DNA from: JBEVOS01 sp044226655
GTDB taxonomy: Bacteria; Pseudomonadota; Alphaproteobacteria; Caulobacterales; Aquidulcibacteraceae
Reading direction: 5' to 3'
Assembly: GCA_044226655.1 (NCBI GenBank)
Contig: JBGAGO010000006.1
Span: forward strand, 62,001-126,000
DNA length: 64,000 nucleotides
Under the pieces are notes generated by a model. It did not search any database and had not been told where the DNA came from. It worked only from the letters and a program-made list of their open reading frames with translations. How positions within the stretch are numbered: the first letter of the stretch is position 1; every line of letters starts with the position of its first letter. Made by a program: the position numbers and the translations under genes. This document shows positions 1 through 8,988 of the stretch, in pieces.

Positions 1-1118
1 GCATGGGCGAGGAATCCGTCATTCTCACGCGCGATCACGCCAACAATGTGCAGGTGCTTCTGAACTCGTGCCGCCATCGCGGCATGCGCGTGTGCCGCTA
101 TGATGAGGGCAAGACCGAGAAATTCTTCTGCCCCTATCACGGCTGGTCCTACAATCTCGACGGCGCGCTCGCGCATGTCGCGCACGAAAAGACCGAATAC
201 GGCCAATCCACGATGGACCGCGCCGATTGGGGCCTCATCAAGCCGGCCAAGGTCGCCGTGCTGCGCGGTCTCGTATGGGCGACCTGGGATCCCGACGCGC
301 CGTCATTCGATGACTATCTTGGCGGCGCCAGGCATATGCTGGACCTCGGATTCCGCGCCTGGGACGGAGAAGGCGAAGTCGAGGTTCTCGGCAGCACGCA
401 GAAATGGCTCATCCCCTCCAATTGGAAAATCGTCGCCGAGAATTTTGCGGGCGATATGCTCCATGTCGTCAGCCATCGCTCGGTGGACATTGTCGGCATC
501 GGTCCGACGGAAGGCGAAGGCCGGCGCGATCCGAAGAGGGAAGATTCGCTGCACGTGCAGGTCGGCTATCCCGAAGGCCATGCCGGCGTCATCACCCTGT
601 ATTCGCCGGAAGATCCACGGCGCGATTACGGCGCCTCGAAAGTCACCGCTGAATATTTTCAGGATTGTCTCGCCAAGCGCCGGCGTCTTCTCGGCAAGGA
701 TGCGGAAATCGTCACCGGCGTCGGCACGATCTATCCGAACACGTCGTTCCACACCAATCAGCCGCGCACGGTGCTCGCGGCGCATCCGGTCGCCGCAGAC
801 CGAACGGAGATGTGGCGGCTCTATTTCGTCGACAAGAACGCGCCGAAAGAGGTCAAGCAATTCCTGCGGCGCTACTACATCCGCTATTCCGGCCCCGCGG
901 GTCTGACCGAACAGGACGACATGGAAAACTGGAACTACGCCACCAGCGCCAGCGAGGGCGTGATCGCGCGCAAATACGTCTACAATTACATGGCAGGCCT
1001 CAACCAGGAAAAGCCGCATCCGAGCCTGCCGGACGGCCTCTGCGCCGTCGAAGCGAACTCCGAAAGCAATGCGCGCGCGTTCTACAATCGCTGGCAAGAA
1101 TATATGGATCGCACATGA
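1..1118 (+). CDS. Rieske aromatic ring-hydroxylating dioxygenase, alpha subunit (5' end outside window)
   Basis: Large oxygenase subunit that, with the beta subunit and an electron-transfer chain, would dihydroxylate an aromatic or polycyclic substrate in the cytoplasm. The Rieske [2Fe-2S] motif is visible: Cys-x-His in NSCRHRG and Cys-x2-His in CPYHGW, about 18 residues apart. The mononuclear iron site follows in the stretch ending GDMLHVVSH. The first visible Met sits just before the conserved VILTRD strand, so about 60-80 N-terminal residues and the true start should lie upstream of base 1. The reading frame is open from base 3. Its stop overlaps the next start (ATGA at 1115-1118), giving translational coupling to the beta subunit. 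Family is secure from the motifs; substrate is unknown. No ferredoxin or reductase for it is visible downstream, so they may lie upstream or be shared with the P450 partners. Confidence 0.93.
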   Translation, partial: MGEESVILTRDHANNVQVLLNSCRHRGMRVCRYDEGKTEKFFCPYHGWSYNLDGALAHVAHEKTEYGQSTMDRADWGLIKPAKVAVLRGLVWATWDPDAPSFDDYLGGARHMLDLGFRAWDGEGEVEVLGSTQKWLIPSNWKIVAENFAGDMLHVVSHRSVDIVGIGPTEGEGRRDPKREDSLHVQVGYPEGHAGVITLYSPEDPRRDYGASKVTAEYFQDCLAKRRRLLGKDAEIVTGVGTIYPNTSFHTNQPRTVLAAHPVAADRTEMWRLYFVDKNAPKEVKQFLRRYYIRYSGPAGLTEQDDMENWNYATSASEGVIARKYVYNYMAGLNQEKPHPSLPDGLCAVEANSESNARAFYNRWQEYMDRT

Positions 1119-1696
1119 CGACCGAACGAACGCTAAGGCAGGAACGTCAGATGGCGAAGGCGAGCTACGATCTCGGCTATATCGGTCTCATGCGCGAGAT
1201 CGAGGATTTCTTGTATGAGGAAGCCGATATTCTCGATGAACGCCGTTTCGAGGAATGGTTGGCGCTGTTCACGGACGATCTGCGCTATTGGATGCCGATC
1301 AGAAAAAATCTCGCGCTACGCGAGGAGGAAAACGACATCACCGGCCCCGAGGATGTCGCCTGGTTCGACGACGACAAGACGACGCTGACCAAGCGCGTGA
1401 AGCAGATTCGAACCGGCGTTCATTGGGCCGAGGAGCCTCTCTCGCGCGTCTCCCATCTTGTTTCCAACGTTCGGCTTCAGGAGCGCCCGGCAAAGCCGCT
1501 TCAGCCCGGCGATGAGATCGAGGTGAAATGCCATTTCCTGGTGCATCGCAATCGCCTGGAGACGGAAACCGATTTCTTGGCGGGACGGCGCGTCGATCTG
1601 CTGCGCAGAACGGAGAGCAGCTTCCAGATCGCGCGCCGCAAGATCATCATCGATCAGGCCGTCTTGCTGGCGAAAAATCTGACATTCTTCTTCTGA
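1115..1696 (+). CDS. Aromatic ring-hydroxylating dioxygenase, beta (small) subunit
   Basis: Small structural subunit (193 aa) of an alpha3beta3-type ring-hydroxylating oxygenase, a scytalone-dehydratase-like fold. The N-terminal block around ILDERRFEEWLALFTDDLRYW is typical of beta subunits, and the protein ends in the hallmark aromatic tail NLTFFF. The start at 1115 overlaps the alpha stop by four bases. A second Met at 1151 is possible but would lose the coupling. The length is normal. A 740-bp gap without a convincing gene follows, containing stem-loops that could end this transcript. Confidence 0.92.
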   Translation: MTTERTLRQERQMAKASYDLGYIGLMREIEDFLYEEADILDERRFEEWLALFTDDLRYWMPIRKNLALREEENDITGPEDVAWFDDDKTTLTKRVKQIRTGVHWAEEPLSRVSHLVSNVRLQERPAKPLQPGDEIEVKCHFLVHRNRLETETDFLAGRRVDLLRRTESSFQIARRKIIIDQAVLLAKNLTFFF

Positions 1697-1832
1697 GCGC
1701 GAGCCGACTGGAGAACGCGGAAATATTTCGAGCCAAAACGCGAGCGATGCTCGCGACACGCGGCGCGTGGAGTGCGGGCCGGCGGCCTGATGAGCATGCG
1801 CTCGTATAGCGGGCGCGGACGTAGATTCAACG

Positions 1833-1872
1833 ATGCGATCTGCAACGCGATTGCGAGAAAAGCAGATCGCAT
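1833..1872. repeat. 11-bp inverted repeat downstream of the dioxygenase operon
   Basis: ATGCGATCTGC (1833-1843) is repeated perfectly in inverse at 1862-1872 with an 18-base loop. It lies 137 bp after the beta-subunit stop. There is no T-run directly after it, so it may be a protein-binding site or an RNA 3'-end stabiliser rather than a classical terminator. Confidence 0.5.
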
Positions 1873-2053
1873 TCGTCACTATTTTGATGGCGCGCATCGA
1901 TTGTAGTCTTGCACGGTAAGTGGACGATCGAGCGTCGATGTCTCAGTTCTCATGAGCGAACAGCGTACAACGCCTGGACAAAGTTGCGACGATGGATATT
2001 CATTTTGCGCGAGCGCCTTGTATGCGTCCCCCACCAGCCGCAAGGCGTTCGCC

Positions 2054-2089
2054 AACGGCCCCGCACTAAGCGGGGCCGTTCTTTTTTTT
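2054..2089 (+). terminator. Rho-independent terminator, plus strand
   Basis: Perfect 11-bp stem AACGGCCCCGC (2054-2064), loop ACTAA, GCGGGGCCGTT (2070-2080), then C and eight T (2082-2089). This is a textbook intrinsic terminator for transcription from the left. The nearest gene ending upstream is the dioxygenase beta subunit at 1696. Confidence 0.88.
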
Positions 2090-2294
2090 GCGCGTCGTCT
2101 AACGAAGCGAACATATTGAGTCGCAAGTCCCGCGCCGCCGCTGCAGACGAAGACGCTTGCTTGACCCCACAGTGCAGAAATGCGCGCGCGAACCGAGCGG
2201 CGCGGGCGGACGGCGTTATTCATTTGCAAAGCTCGCGCCAAAAGCGAGCGGAAGAGCGTTTTCGGGCGCGGGCTCGTTCTTTCGAGATGAAAGC

Positions 2295-2336
2295 GCCCCC
2301 TCCTCGCGAGAGGAGGGGGCAAGTCGTGGTGGGGGA
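2295..2336. repeat. G/C-rich palindromic intergenic repeat (single copy of REP-like family)
   Basis: GCCCCCTCCTC (2295-2305), four bases, GAGGAGGGGGC (2310-2320), followed by a GTGGTGGGGGAA tail. The same plan (palindromic CCCCTCC/GGAGGGG core with a one-sided G-rich tail) recurs at 47139-47292 and 59936-60111. It lies about 100 bp past the TonB receptor stop and may also act as its terminator. Confidence 0.6.
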
Positions 2337-2437
2337 ACCGGACTCGAAGGACGTCCGCGCGGCAGGCGCCGTCCAAACGAGAAAGAGCATGAGCCGGGGT
2401 CGGCGATGCGCCGCGCGCGCCGATCCGGCTCGGGACG

Positions 2438-4594
2438 TCAGAAGCGCGCGCGCACCTCCACGCCGTATTGGGCGGGCGAGCCCCAGCTCACGAAACGCGC
2501 GCCGAAATTGTCCGAAGAGCCCATGCGCACGATGTAGGCTTCATCCGTGACGTTGTTGCCGAAGAAGCGCACCTGGTAGCGATCCTCGGGGCTCGTCCAC
2601 ATCAGGTTCAGATTGAGCAGGGTCACCGGGTCCTGCGAGTCGAGCGCGGTGTTGAACTCGCGGAAATAGACGCGGTCGCGGTAGCTCACATCCGCGCGCG
2701 CGCTCCAAGCGCCATAGGCCGTTTCCGTCCAGCGATAAGATAGGCCGAGATTGAGCGAGGTCTTTGGCGCATTGCTCAATTGGTTGCCCGAAAGATCCTG
2801 CGGCCCGGCGATGGCGTTGAGCGAGTCGATGTTGATGAACTCGGTGTAGGTCGCATCGAGCAGCGAGAGGTTGGCATTGACCGTCCAGTGTGCGTCCGGC
2901 GCCCAGATTGTTTCGAGCTCAAGGCCGTTCACCTCGGCGGCGGCCGCGTTCCTCACCAGCGATTGCAGGCCGACGACCTGCGACAGCTGGAGATCGTCAT
3001 ATTTGTAGTGGAACGCGGAGGCGTTGAGCGTCAGCGTGTTGTCGAACAGGCGGCTGCGATAGCCAACCTCAAATGAATCGATTTCTTCGGGCTGGAACTT
3101 GTTTGCGCAGGCGCTGATGTTGATGCCGCCCGATTTGAAGCCGCGCGAATAGGTGAAGTAGACGTTGCGGCGATCGGAGAGATCGTATTGTACGCCAGCG
3201 CGCGGCGTGATGGACTCGAACGTGAGCTCCGACGTCGTTGTCGGGCACGTGATCAAGAATGGAAATTGCACGCCGCCGACCATGGCGCCCGCTTCGTTCT
3301 CCTGCGTCACCGTCTGTTCGTCGCGCGAATAGCGCACGCCCGCGAAGAAGCGGAAGCGATCGCTGATATTCCACGTGCCGTCCGCGAAGGCGGCATAGGC
3401 GGTCGTGTCGTAGCGCGGCGTGTTGAACTCGAGATAGCTCATCGCCGGCAGCGGGTAGATGCCCAGATCGAAATGGTAGAAGAGATATTGCGTGGATTGA
3501 TCGTCCATGTAGTAGAGGCCGAAGACCCAATCGACCGGACCCGTCGTCGTCGTCAGGTCGATTTCCTGCGTGAACGTGCTGGCGATATTGTTGTTGTATT
3601 GCGGGAACGCGCTGAGATTGGTCGCGTCGGAATCGGTGTTGAACTCGTCGGCGAAGCGCGCATAGGACGAGATCGATTTGAGCGCGCCCCAGCCGAGATT
3701 CCAATCGAACGTGCCAGTCGCTGCGGCGTAGTTCCGCGACGATGTGCTGAGATCGTTCGCCGCCGTCAATTGCGGCTGCAACGGCACGATGGCCGCCGCC
3801 AGATAAGGATTCTGGATGATCGATTGCGCGGTGGGCGCGTTGTAGAGCGTGAAATAGGAGAGCGGTCCGGTCTGATGGAGCGCCGACAGGCTGAGATCGA
3901 AGGTCAGATCGTCGGTCAGCCGCGCGCGCAGGCGGAAGCGGCCGGAGAACGTCTCGCCGAGATCGAGATCGGGACCTGTCGGCGTGATGTTGGTGACGAA
4001 GCCCTCATTGCGGTTCCAATAGTCGAGCACGAGCCGCGTGGAGACGGCGTCGCTCAGCGGCACGTTGACGATGCCGCGCAGGCGCGTCTCCTCGTAATTC
4101 GCAAAGCTGCCGAGGATTTCGCCTTCGAATTCGTCGGTCGGCGCGTGCGAAATGAAATTGACGGCGCCGCCATTGGCGTTGCGGCCGTAGAGCGTGCCTT
4201 GCGGGCCGCGCAGCACCTCGACGCGTTCGAGGTCGACTTGCGCCAGATCGCCCATGGCGGGGCGCGGCTGGTAGACGCCATCGACGTGTACGGCGACGCC
4301 CGGCGAGCCTTGGTTGAGGCCGACGCCGCGAATGGCGATGGCCGTCGCGCCTAAGAGCTTGCCGGCCTGAAAGCTCGGCACGACGAATTGCAAATCCTGC
4401 ACTTGCGTGATCCCGCGCTCTTCAAGCGCGGACGCGGTGACCGCGGAAATGGATGCGGGCACGCTTTGCAGACTTTCCGCGCGCTTCTGCGCCGTCACGA
4501 TGATTTCGTCGTCGTTCGCGCTTTGCGCGAACGCCGGCGCGGCGGCCAGAAAGAACGTGGTCGCGCACAAGGCGCCCCGATGCAGCAATCCCAT
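2438..4594 (-). CDS. TonB-dependent outer-membrane receptor
   Basis: Outer-membrane beta-barrel of 718 aa that would take up a large or poorly soluble ligand using TonB energy. Residues 1-23 are a signal peptide ending at AFA. The TonB-box-like stretch DEIIVTAQKR follows, then the plug domain (about 35-150: IRGVG, VDGVY, VEVLRGPQGTLYGRNANGGAVNF), then a barrel ending in the aromatic-terminated strand VEVRARF. It belongs to the broad group of putative substrate receptors rather than classic siderophore receptors. It is transcribed divergently from the TetR-type regulator, and the AACGTAAAAT-like core lies in the shared region, so regulation by the neighbouring regulator is plausible. The ligand is probably the substrate of the adjacent oxygenases (inference). 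Confidence 0.93.
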   Translation of the reverse strand: MGLLHRGALCATTFFLAAAPAFAQSANDDEIIVTAQKRAESLQSVPASISAVTASALEERGITQVQDLQFVVPSFQAGKLLGATAIAIRGVGLNQGSPGVAVHVDGVYQPRPAMGDLAQVDLERVEVLRGPQGTLYGRNANGGAVNFISHAPTDEFEGEILGSFANYEETRLRGIVNVPLSDAVSTRLVLDYWNRNEGFVTNITPTGPDLDLGETFSGRFRLRARLTDDLTFDLSLSALHQTGPLSYFTLYNAPTAQSIIQNPYLAAAIVPLQPQLTAANDLSTSSRNYAAATGTFDWNLGWGALKSISSYARFADEFNTDSDATNLSAFPQYNNNIASTFTQEIDLTTTTGPVDWVFGLYYMDDQSTQYLFYHFDLGIYPLPAMSYLEFNTPRYDTTAYAAFADGTWNISDRFRFFAGVRYSRDEQTVTQENEAGAMVGGVQFPFLITCPTTTSELTFESITPRAGVQYDLSDRRNVYFTYSRGFKSGGINISACANKFQPEEIDSFEVGYRSRLFDNTLTLNASAFHYKYDDLQLSQVVGLQSLVRNAAAAEVNGLELETIWAPDAHWTVNANLSLLDATYTEFINIDSLNAIAGPQDLSGNQLSNAPKTSLNLGLSYRWTETAYGAWSARADVSYRDRVYFREFNTALDSQDPVTLLNLNLMWTSPEDRYQVRFFGNNVTDEAYIVRMGSSDNFGARFVSWGSPAQYGVEVRARF

Positions 4595-4788
4595 GTATTC
4601 CCCCTCTATCGGGCCCGTTCCTCAGCGGGCCGAATTGATCCGGCGCCTCGAGCGTGCGCCCGATGCGTCCGGCTTCCATTGGCTTGGCGGATATGGCCGA
4701 GCCCTTCGCGTTTCCCCACGGCGCGCGTCTGCGCTGCTTTTGACACTCAAGGACAAAAATACATCATCATGCGCAAAACGCTGTCAAG

Positions 4789-4936
4789 CGATTTTACGAT
4801 TGGGTGCGTAATCGCCCCGTAAACGAAAAATCGTGGCGCGGGCGTCATAAGGCGCCAGCGCCAGGCCGGCTTCGGCCGTTCGAGACCGCGTTTCCCATGC
4901 GGCGCGCGCTTCGGTTCGGGTCCGAGATTTTACACG
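4789..4936. promoter_or_regulatory. Divergent control region with candidate operators (TonB receptor / TetR gene)
   Basis: The 400-bp gap between the receptor and the regulator carries AT-rich islands that stand out from the G/C background. CGATTTTACG (4789-4798) has partial inverse matches CGTAATCG and CGTAAACGAAAAATCG just downstream (to 4833), and ATTTTACACG lies at 4927-4936. The core CGTAAAAT (inverse strand at 4791-4798) is the same as at 10419-10426 and 11430-11437. I read these as candidate operators for the tandem TetR protein. No clear -35/-10 pair can be assigned. Confidence 0.45.
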
Positions 4937-4995
4937 ACAGTATCGTGATGGTACGAAAGCCGCGAGGGGGCGCGGGAGCGGCCCAGGAGATATCT

Positions 4996-6258
4996 GTGGC
5001 CGCTTCACCTCGCGCGTCCGCCCGCAAGCGCCCGGCGCCCGCGAAAGCGCGGCGCGACCTGCTGCTGGACGAGGCGGCGCGGCAATTCAATGCGAGCGGC
5101 GTGTCGCAGACCTCGCTCGCCGAGGTCGCCGATACGCTCGGCGTGTCGCGCGCGGCGCTCTACTATTATGTCGAGGACCGGGAAGATCTGGTGTTCCAGG
5201 TCTATCGCCGCTCCTGCGAGGTGATGTCGCGCCATCTTGGAACTGCGGCGCGCTCGGGCCGCACGGCGTTTCAGGTGATCGAGGATTTCGTCGCCGCCGT
5301 GCTGGATCCGGACGAGCCCGAGATCGCGGCCTTGAGCGAGATCGGCCTGTTGCGGCCGGCCGAGCGCGAAACCGTTCTTGCGCTTTATGAAGGCATGATC
5401 GCGCGACTCGCGGGCGTTCTCGAAGCCGGCGAGAAGAGGGGCGAGCTGAGGAGCTGCGATTTCGCGATCGCCGCGCGGGTCATCGTCTCGATCCTGCACT
5501 GGATTCCGGTATCCGGTCGGTGGACGCCCGCGGCGGATGCGCATGATCGCCGCGCGTTGATCAAGACGATTGTCGACGTGCTCGCGCGCGGCTGCCTGAC
5601 GAACCGCAAGCAGACGCTCGCCATCCCCGTCATCGATCTCTCTGGATTGCGCGTACGGCCGACGAACGCCTTCGATCGCGAAGGCATCGCAGAGGCGAAG
5701 AAGGAAACGATCCTCGCGGCCGCCTCGCGGCTCTTCAACCGTAAGGGCGTCGATAGCGCCTCGCTCGATGAGATCGCCGCCGAATTGGGCGCGACCAAGC
5801 GCACGCTCTACCATTATGTCGGCGACAAGCAGGCCATCCTCATGGCGTGCTTTGCGCGCGCGCATCGCATCTATCTCTACGTCCACAAGCTGTCGATGGC
5901 GCTCCATGGCTCGCCGGCTGCGGCGGCGATCGCCAATTTCCGGGCCACGGCGATCGCGCAGCAGACCGAAGAGTTCGAGCCGCTGCGGCCGGTGATCGGC
6001 ACGGAGGCGCTGCCCGCGGAAGAGCAGCCGCTCGCCGCCAAGCGCTCACGCGAACTCTCCCGCAATTTCATCGTGCGCTACGACAAGGCCTTGGCGGCCG
6101 GCGAGGTGCGCGACATCGACAAGAAATTGATGCTGCTCATCCTGCCGGGTGCGACCGCCTGGCTCGCGAAAGGAATTGTCGTCGGCGACGAGAAGCGGCG
6201 CGCGGAAATCGCCGAAGAGGTGTCGAACGTCGTCTATCTCGGACTGAAGCGCCTCTAG
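4996..6258 (+). CDS. Tandem TetR-type transcriptional regulator (two TetR units in one chain)
   Basis: Cytoplasmic DNA-binding regulator of 420 aa with two complete TetR units. The first helix-turn-helix is TSLAEVADTLGVSRAALYYY, and the second, about 200 residues later, is ASLDEIAAELGATKRTLYHY. Each is followed by a helical ligand/dimer domain. Typical TetR proteins have one unit and about 200 aa, so this is a duplication or fusion; each chain could mimic a dimer. I chose GTG at 4996 because AGGAGA lies five bases upstream. An ATG at 4948 and an open frame from 4804 are alternatives without a good ribosome-binding site. It is divergent from the TonB receptor and convergent with the P450 operon, and is probably the local regulator. 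The effector is unknown. Confidence 0.88.
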   Translation: MAASPRASARKRPAPAKARRDLLLDEAARQFNASGVSQTSLAEVADTLGVSRAALYYYVEDREDLVFQVYRRSCEVMSRHLGTAARSGRTAFQVIEDFVAAVLDPDEPEIAALSEIGLLRPAERETVLALYEGMIARLAGVLEAGEKRGELRSCDFAIAARVIVSILHWIPVSGRWTPAADAHDRRALIKTIVDVLARGCLTNRKQTLAIPVIDLSGLRVRPTNAFDREGIAEAKKETILAAASRLFNRKGVDSASLDEIAAELGATKRTLYHYVGDKQAILMACFARAHRIYLYVHKLSMALHGSPAAAAIANFRATAIAQQTEEFEPLRPVIGTEALPAEEQPLAAKRSRELSRNFIVRYDKALAAGEVRDIDKKLMLLILPGATAWLAKGIVVGDEKRRAEIAEEVSNVVYLGLKRL

Positions 6259-6267
6259 CATCGTCGC

Positions 6268-7482
6268 CTAGGGCGCGATCTCATCGATGGCGACGCGCAT
6301 CTGCCGCGGGCCACGCAGATTGGGATTGAACCGATAGGGCGGCGGATCTTCGATAAGCCGCGGATTGATCAGCCGCCGCGCGAGCTCACGCAGCGCGATC
6401 TGACCTTCGAGCCGCGCCAGCGGCGCGCCAAAGCAGGCATGGATGCCGCTGCCGAAGCCGAGATGCTGATTGTTCTCCCTGTCGGGATCGAACATGTCGG
6501 GCCGCGCAAAGCGCGCCGGGTCGCGGCTGCCGGAGGCGAGCATCAGCTGAAGCGACGATCCCTTCGGGATGACTTCATCCGCCACCTCGATGTCGCAGAG
6601 CGTGGCGCGGAACGTGAAATGCACCGGCGGCTCGAAACGCAGCACTTCTTCGATGAAGCTCGGCGCGATCTCCGGCTCTTCGCGCAGGCGCGTCAGCAGC
6701 GCCGGATTGCGCAACAGAATGAGCGCGCCGTTCGAGATGAGGTTGACGGTCGTTTCGTGCCCGGCGAGCAGCAGGAGCACCGAGACGGCGACCATTTCGT
6801 CGGGCGCCATCACGCCGTCGCGCCCCGCGTCGTCGTTGACGAGGCGCGACAGCATATCATCGCGCGGATCGCCTTTGCGCGCGCTGATGAGGCCGAACAT
6901 GTACATCGCCAATTCCTGGAACGCGCGCTGCGCGCTTTCGGAGCGGCCGGGCTGGCGCGGATCGCGGTCCTGCGCCTGCACAATCGCTTCCGCCCAGGCA
7001 TGGAATTTCGGCTCGTCCTCGCGCGGCACGCCCAGAAGATCGGCGATGACGGTGACGGGGAAGGGATAGGAAAGACCGGAGACGATATCGATTTCATCGC
7101 GCCCCTGCATCGCGTCGATTAGCTCCTTCACCATCGCTTCGAGCACGGGCGTCATGGCCTCGACGCGGCCGGGGCTGTGGGGTGGGCCGAATTGGCGCAT
7201 CGTCATGCGGCGCAGGCGATCATGCTTGGGCGGATCCATGTTGAGGAAGCTGATGCCCATGCCGCCGCGCGGCGAATTGGCCGGATCGGCGCTGAGCCGC
7301 GGATCACGGATCAGGCGCGACACGTGCTCGTAGCGCGTGATGACATAGGAGCCGTCGGCCAGGCGCCAGACCGGCTTTTCGCGCAGCTCTTCATAGAGCG
7401 GATAGGGATCGGCGCGGCTCGCAGGATCGATGATGCGATCCATCACGTCGGCAGGCGCGGGCGCCTCAACTGCGCTGGTCAT
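6268..7482 (-). CDS. Cytochrome P450 (soluble, bacterial CYP)
   Basis: Heme monooxygenase of 404 aa that inserts one oxygen atom into a hydrophobic substrate. Visible motifs are the I-helix AGHETT, the K-helix ExxR in EEVLRFEPPV, and the heme loop FGSGIHACFG with proximal Cys350. The start at 7482 is set by AAGGAG eight bases upstream. It is the last gene of a minus-strand operon MFS - ferredoxin - reductase - P450, which supplies a complete class I electron chain. The length is typical of soluble bacterial CYPs such as the CYP101/CYP153/CYP125-like groups; the subfamily is not assignable by eye. Confidence 0.95.
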   Translation of the reverse strand: MTSAVEAPAPADVMDRIIDPASRADPYPLYEELREKPVWRLADGSYVITRYEHVSRLIRDPRLSADPANSPRGGMGISFLNMDPPKHDRLRRMTMRQFGPPHSPGRVEAMTPVLEAMVKELIDAMQGRDEIDIVSGLSYPFPVTVIADLLGVPREDEPKFHAWAEAIVQAQDRDPRQPGRSESAQRAFQELAMYMFGLISARKGDPRDDMLSRLVNDDAGRDGVMAPDEMVAVSVLLLLAGHETTVNLISNGALILLRNPALLTRLREEPEIAPSFIEEVLRFEPPVHFTFRATLCDIEVADEVIPKGSSLQLMLASGSRDPARFARPDMFDPDRENNQHLGFGSGIHACFGAPLARLEGQIALRELARRLINPRLIEDPPPYRFNPNLRGPRQMRVAIDEIAP

Positions 7483-7495
7483 GGCATGTGCTCCT

Positions 7496-8773
7496 TCATG
7501 GCGCGGCGAAGCGCGCGGGCCGCGGCGTTTGCGCTGCGGGCTGATCGACGAGGACGTAGGGCGGCGGAAACGCGCCGCGCTGCGCGATCTCCGTTTCGTA
7601 GAACGGCAGCCATTGCGCCTGGTTGACGGAGACGGCGCCGACGATGCGGCCCCCTCGTCCATAGGCGGCGATGAAACGGCCCGTCTCCACGGCGCCTTGC
7701 GCGATCAGGACGTCGCTTCCGTAAGAGGGCAGGCCGACGGATTTGAAGTTCGCGCCGAATTGCGTGGACCAGAAGCGCGGAATCGCGCCGGCCATGTCGG
7801 CGCTGCCGGGCGTGACGATGTTGGCGGCGGCCACGCGCGCCTGATCGATCGCCGTTCCCCAATGTTCAAGCGAGAGAAGGCGATTGTCGAACAAGGGATG
7901 GGGAAAGCGCGCGACATCGCCGCACGCGAATATGTCGTCAAACGGCGCGCCGTCTGCGCCCAGGGCGCGGCAGTGCGAATCGCAGACCACGCCGAGCGGG
8001 CTTGTCTCAAGTCCCGCGCCGGCGAGCCATTCCACATTGCGCACGGCGCCGAGGCAGACCACGACGACATCCGCATCGAGCCGCGTTCCGTCCGAGAAGA
8101 CGGCGCCGGCGACGTTTCCGCGGCCATCGTCGCGCAGCGCCGCGACGGCTGTGTTGCAGCGCAGATCGACGCCGGCGGCGCGCTGCAGATCCGCGGCATG
8201 GCCCGCAACCAGATCGCCTAGCGCCGCCAGCAGAGGCGCAGGACCCGCTTCCGCCACGGTGACGGCGATGCCGAGCTCGAGGCACGCAGACGCGATCTCG
8301 GACCCGGTGAAGCCCGCGCCGATGACGAGCGCGCGTTTGGGTCCGCGCGCCAGATCGGCCCGTAACGCGGCGGCGTCTTCGCGCGTGCGCACGACATGTA
8401 CGCCGCGTAGCGCGGCATGGTCGGCGTCCGGCCAGCGCCGCGCCCGCGCGCCGGTGGCGATGATCAGGCGATCATAGGAAACCTCTTCGCCACGCGCTAA
8501 ATGCACGACGCGGCGCGCGCGATCGAGCGCGATGGCTTCCGCGCCGAGCCGCCAGCGCGCATCGAGGCGGCGCAGGCGCGGCAGATCCGTTTCATGCGCG
8601 CCGACCCAGCCGGAGAGAACCTGTTTTGAAAGCGGCGGGCGATCATAGGGCGCGTGCGTCTCATCGCCGATCAGCGTCAGCGCGCCGTCATAGCCGAATT
8701 CGCGCAGCGCCTCGGCCGCGCGCAGACCGGCAAGCGAGGCGCCGACGATCACGACATTGCGCGCTGGCGTCAC
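7496..8773 (-). CDS. FAD-dependent ferredoxin reductase (P450 partner)
   Basis: NAD(P)H:ferredoxin oxidoreductase of 425 aa in the putidaredoxin/rhodocoxin reductase family, passing electrons to the adjacent ferredoxin. The N-terminal FAD motif is VVIVGASLAGLRAAEAL, a second nucleotide-binding motif is LVIGAGFTGSEIASA, and the FAD motif near the C-terminus is FACGDVARFPHP. Its start overlaps the ferredoxin stop by four bases (8770-8773), and only 13 bases separate its stop from the P450 start, so it is part of one translationally coupled unit. Confidence 0.94.
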   Translation of the reverse strand: MTPARNVVIVGASLAGLRAAEALREFGYDGALTLIGDETHAPYDRPPLSKQVLSGWVGAHETDLPRLRRLDARWRLGAEAIALDRARRVVHLARGEEVSYDRLIIATGARARRWPDADHAALRGVHVVRTREDAAALRADLARGPKRALVIGAGFTGSEIASACLELGIAVTVAEAGPAPLLAALGDLVAGHAADLQRAAGVDLRCNTAVAALRDDGRGNVAGAVFSDGTRLDADVVVVCLGAVRNVEWLAGAGLETSPLGVVCDSHCRALGADGAPFDDIFACGDVARFPHPLFDNRLLSLEHWGTAIDQARVAAANIVTPGSADMAGAIPRFWSTQFGANFKSVGLPSYGSDVLIAQGAVETGRFIAAYGRGGRIVGAVSVNQAQWLPFYETEIAQRGAFPPPYVLVDQPAAQTPRPARFAAP

Positions 8774-8988
8774 GGCGCGGCCTCGATGGGCTCTGCGTCG
8801 CTCGGCTCGATCGAGATGGCGAGCACGGGGCAGGCGGCGGCGGCGCGGGCCACGCGCGCCCGCAAATCATCGCTCGGCTGCGGATGATAGGAGAGCGCTT
8901 CATCGCCCTCCAGCTTGAAGACTTGCGGCGCCAGGAAGCAGCATTGCGCGTAGAGCTGGCATTTGTTGAGGTCGATGACGATGCGCAT
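8770..8988 (-). CDS. Small ferredoxin (P450-associated, [3Fe-4S]/[4Fe-4S] type)
   Basis: Electron carrier of 72 aa between the reductase and the P450. The first cluster segment is NKCQLYAQCC and the closing Cys-Pro is in AAACPVLAI. The reduced cysteine count fits the single-cluster [3Fe-4S] ferredoxins encoded next to P450 genes. The ATG shares one base with the stop of the upstream MFS gene (TGATG), and its own stop overlaps the reductase start, so all three are coupled. Confidence 0.92.
   Translation of the reverse strand: MRIVIDLNKCQLYAQCCFLAPQVFKLEGDEALSYHPQPSDDLRARVARAAAACPVLAISIEPSDAEPIEAAP

Larger units (their letters stand above)
1697..2437. other. Gene-poor gap between dioxygenase operon and TonB receptor
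   Basis: No reading frame here looks like protein. The gap holds an 11-bp inverted repeat (1833-1872), a strong intrinsic terminator (2054-2089) and a palindromic G/C repeat (2295-2336), described separately. The distance from the dioxygenase stop to the perfect terminator is about 360 bp, longer than needed for that operon, so a degraded gene or a small RNA ending at the terminator is possible. I cannot identify either. Confidence 0.5.

Noticed and set aside
2320..2342. Look-alike of a tRNA 3' end on the minus strand (TTCGAGTCCGGTTCCCCCACCA)
   Set aside because: The 5' half of the T-stem does not pair, the discriminator base is missing, and no anticodon arm follows. The segment also aligns with the tail of the G/C palindromic repeat family.
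4804..4995. Longer form of the tandem TetR regulator
   Set aside because: It would cover candidate operators, and the upstream ATGs have no ribosome-binding site, while GTG at 4996 does.
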